From positions 3,866,001-3,930,000 of the forward strand of contig WPIO01000001.1 in the NCBI GenBank assembly GCA_009760855.2: a DNA stretch of 64,000 nucleotides, written 5' to 3'. Position numbers and translations under genes: made by a program. The notes under the pieces are model-generated. The model saw only the letters and a program-made list of their open reading frames with translations, was not told the origin of the DNA and did no database searches. The first letter of the stretch is position 1, and every line of letters begins with the position of its first letter. Of this stretch, positions 32,695 to 64,000 are shown piece after piece. The stretch comes from Cristatella mucedo. Taxonomy: Eukaryota > Bryozoa > Phylactolaemata > Cristatellidae.

Positions 32695-34739
32695 TTGTGA
32701 TCAATCATAGTTTAAGTCGTAGACCAATATGAATTGACTGATTGTACACCTCGTGGTAATGGTATTAACTAAGAAAAAAGTGCCGTAAGACACCAGTTAA
32801 TGCATATGTTGTGGGCATCCAGTAGCACAGGGTTAACAGCTTGCCGTACTATTGCTCAACTGTCGCTGTCGCGCCTGCAACACTACGTAAGATGATGACC
32901 ATTTCGCCTTTGTACCAAGGCTTTTTTCCTTCCGAAACAGTAGCAGTTTGAAACATTCGTTTTCTATGCCAAGGTTTAGGCTGCGACTTAGCCCAATACG
33001 TATAAGATTATTCGTGTAGGAACAAAGAGTGTATAGCTTTCAGACACAAGGCGTCTTAAGGAGCTGTTTGAAACTCTTACACAAAGCTACGCATCCGCAT
33101 GGAACCCCAGATTGCTGACCCTCATAATATCCCTTATTTGCATTTGTAAGACTTGCAAGTTTGTACAGGTTTGCTTCATATCGCATTGTTGTGGGTATGC
33201 CAGGCACCAGATGACTTGAAGCTGAAATTTTACCTGCGATTTGGTTCCGGTTCGTGGTCCGTAAGAAAAGCCTTGTTATGATAGTCTTCCGGGCTTTGCA
33301 AGTCACCGTGTCCTATTGGCACACCCTAAAATCCTTTGAATCTTCGCTTTAGCCCACGAATTGCTCCACTTTAAGGTTACGGGAATGTCAGCATCAGTAC
33401 CAGATAATTCAGCTCTTTTTTCGTATAACGAATTTGGGAGGGTTTGGCATGGGTTTCTGCTGCCTTGCATCGCTTCCAACCAAGTGTGGCCTGTGGCCGC
33501 ACAGATACGCATCAAACTTTCGCCTGCCGCTTCCTGCTACAGCAGAAACATGTAGCCAAACAGAGAGACTCATTCCTCTTTGTTATTATCTATAGTAAAG
33601 GTGTGGCGCTGCTTTGATGAATAATTATTCCCAAACTGCGATAAACTCAGAGAAGCCAAAACAATCTCCAAAGTCATCAGAGTGCAGTGCAACTTCTCGC
33701 TTTTTAGCAAACTTCGTGGCGATTACTAACATATGTGCACTTTAGAAGTACTAAGTATGCAATGACATACATTTGAAGATCATAATTGTACAGTATATAC
33801 CTTTGCAAATGCCGTTTTTGTACATACCTGTACTCACAAGGTACATAGGCAGATACGGGTATGTGTACATAAGAAATACATCCCGTATTTACTGTACTGT
33901 GTATACAGTACACAGACAGGTATGCACATTTAGTCATAGATATTTTCAAGGAGTTCAAAAACGACTTCCAAAGTCACTAAGAAAATATTGCTATCAAGGC
34001 TATCAGCTAGCATTCTTTCGATTCTTTTTGTATGCGGCAAATTGCTGTTTTCTTGACTTACCTACTAGTAACTAATTCCAATGCATTTTCTAGAATTGTA
34101 TCTCTCACGAGCGAGAGAGCTTAAAAACGCTCCATTCCTAAGATTAAGGTTTCTGAAAAAGTTTTATTATAAAAAAACGTCGATTGCTCTAAGAGGACTG
34201 AGTTAAAGCTATAGGTCAAAGGTCACAACTAGTCAACAACTCGAACACGAATCAATGTGTAAACCGGGCTTCTTATTTATTGATGCATACATATGAAGTG
34301 TAAGTATAATTTCTGCACTTTATTCTTGCGACATCTCTATCAAATTTACAAAACACTGATTCCGGAAAGTGCGTTTGTGGTTCAAAGAGAAGCAAGGTGA
34401 CATTGCTGCCAATCGAAGACAAGAAAGCCTGGCTATGTTGGTAAACATAAAGGCACTTATGTATCACAAGCAATCATATAAAAATTTATTCGTTGCTGAT
34501 TCAGTTCGTAATAGTAGGACCGGAAGAAAAGCCGTTAATCCCAACGAAGATGCTCAGGCAGATATCCTAGCCTTTTGTCTCCATTCTGGCATTCAACTTG
34601 CGAAGCTCAAAATGGCATTGCTTCCATTATCTGCAAATACAGAATTACAATCACATGAACAAAAAACCATTTTCTGGATCAATAATAGAAGAATAGTCAA
34701 CATTATGATAATCATTAGCAACATTTCCATGAGCAGCAC
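32695..34739. other. Intergenic sequence and SPAG17 3' flank
   Basis: No gene was recognised. Minus-strand frames at 33040-33306 and 33303-33515 and a plus-strand frame at 34369-34743 have no known match. A minus-strand AATAAA at 34495-34500 lies about 240 bp past the SPAG17 stop and is a candidate poly(A) signal. Confidence 0.5.
34495..34500 (-). promoter_or_regulatory. Candidate SPAG17 poly(A) signal
   Basis: AATAAA on the minus strand, about 240 bp past the SPAG17 stop codon. Only position supports it. Confidence 0.4.

Positions 34740-64000
<29,261 letters not shown>

Overview
This is a nuclear window from an animal. It has intron-rich genes with GT-AG splice sites, tRNA-derived SINEs, CR1/L2-like non-LTR retrotransposons, Tc1/mariner remnants and very many microsatellites. 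A cilium gene (SPAG17), a peroxisome gene (PEX14) and a chitin-binding (peritrophin-type) secreted protein gene point to a metazoan. The peritrophin domain and the repeat types fit an invertebrate, possibly a spiralian, but the species cannot be fixed from sequence alone.

Layout. (1) 1199-10839, plus strand: the 3' part of a PEX14 gene, with five well supported exons, one further well supported terminal exon and one candidate exon. It encodes the end of the Pex14 N-terminal domain, the membrane segment, a coiled coil and an acidic/low-complexity tail ending at a clear stop. (2) 10840-17225: intergenic, with SINEs and a 5'-truncated, frameshifted LINE (13122-15381). (3) 17226-20426, minus strand: a partly resolved gene for a secreted-type protein with a C-terminal chitin-binding type 2 domain and a PAN/apple-like cysteine segment. 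(4) 20427-34739: no recognised gene. It holds CpG-rich blocks (about 22.05-24.83 kb and 27.04-27.50 kb), several LINE 3' ends, SINEs and a divergent reverse-transcriptase fragment. (5) 34740-64000, minus strand: 25 exons of SPAG17/PF6, running off the right edge. All exon junction phases agree, giving about 1,588 codons. The missing N-terminus, roughly a quarter of a typical vertebrate protein, lies outside the window.

The genes are not an operon. PEX14 is a peroxisomal import docking factor, SPAG17 a central-pair axoneme protein, and the chitin-binding gene an extracellular protein.

The most interesting structures are: an 806-bp DNA element with inverted termini nested in a SINE, carrying telomere-like repeats and a small membrane-type ORF; a shared 3' tail linking the local SINEs to the local LINEs; a possible PEX14 coiled-coil exon made from an antisense LINE; a triplicated 18-bp splice acceptor in SPAG17; and a roughly 280-bp alternating purine-pyrimidine tract that could form Z-DNA.

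Exon boundaries were assigned by eye from splice consensus, reading frame and remembered family similarity. No search was run.
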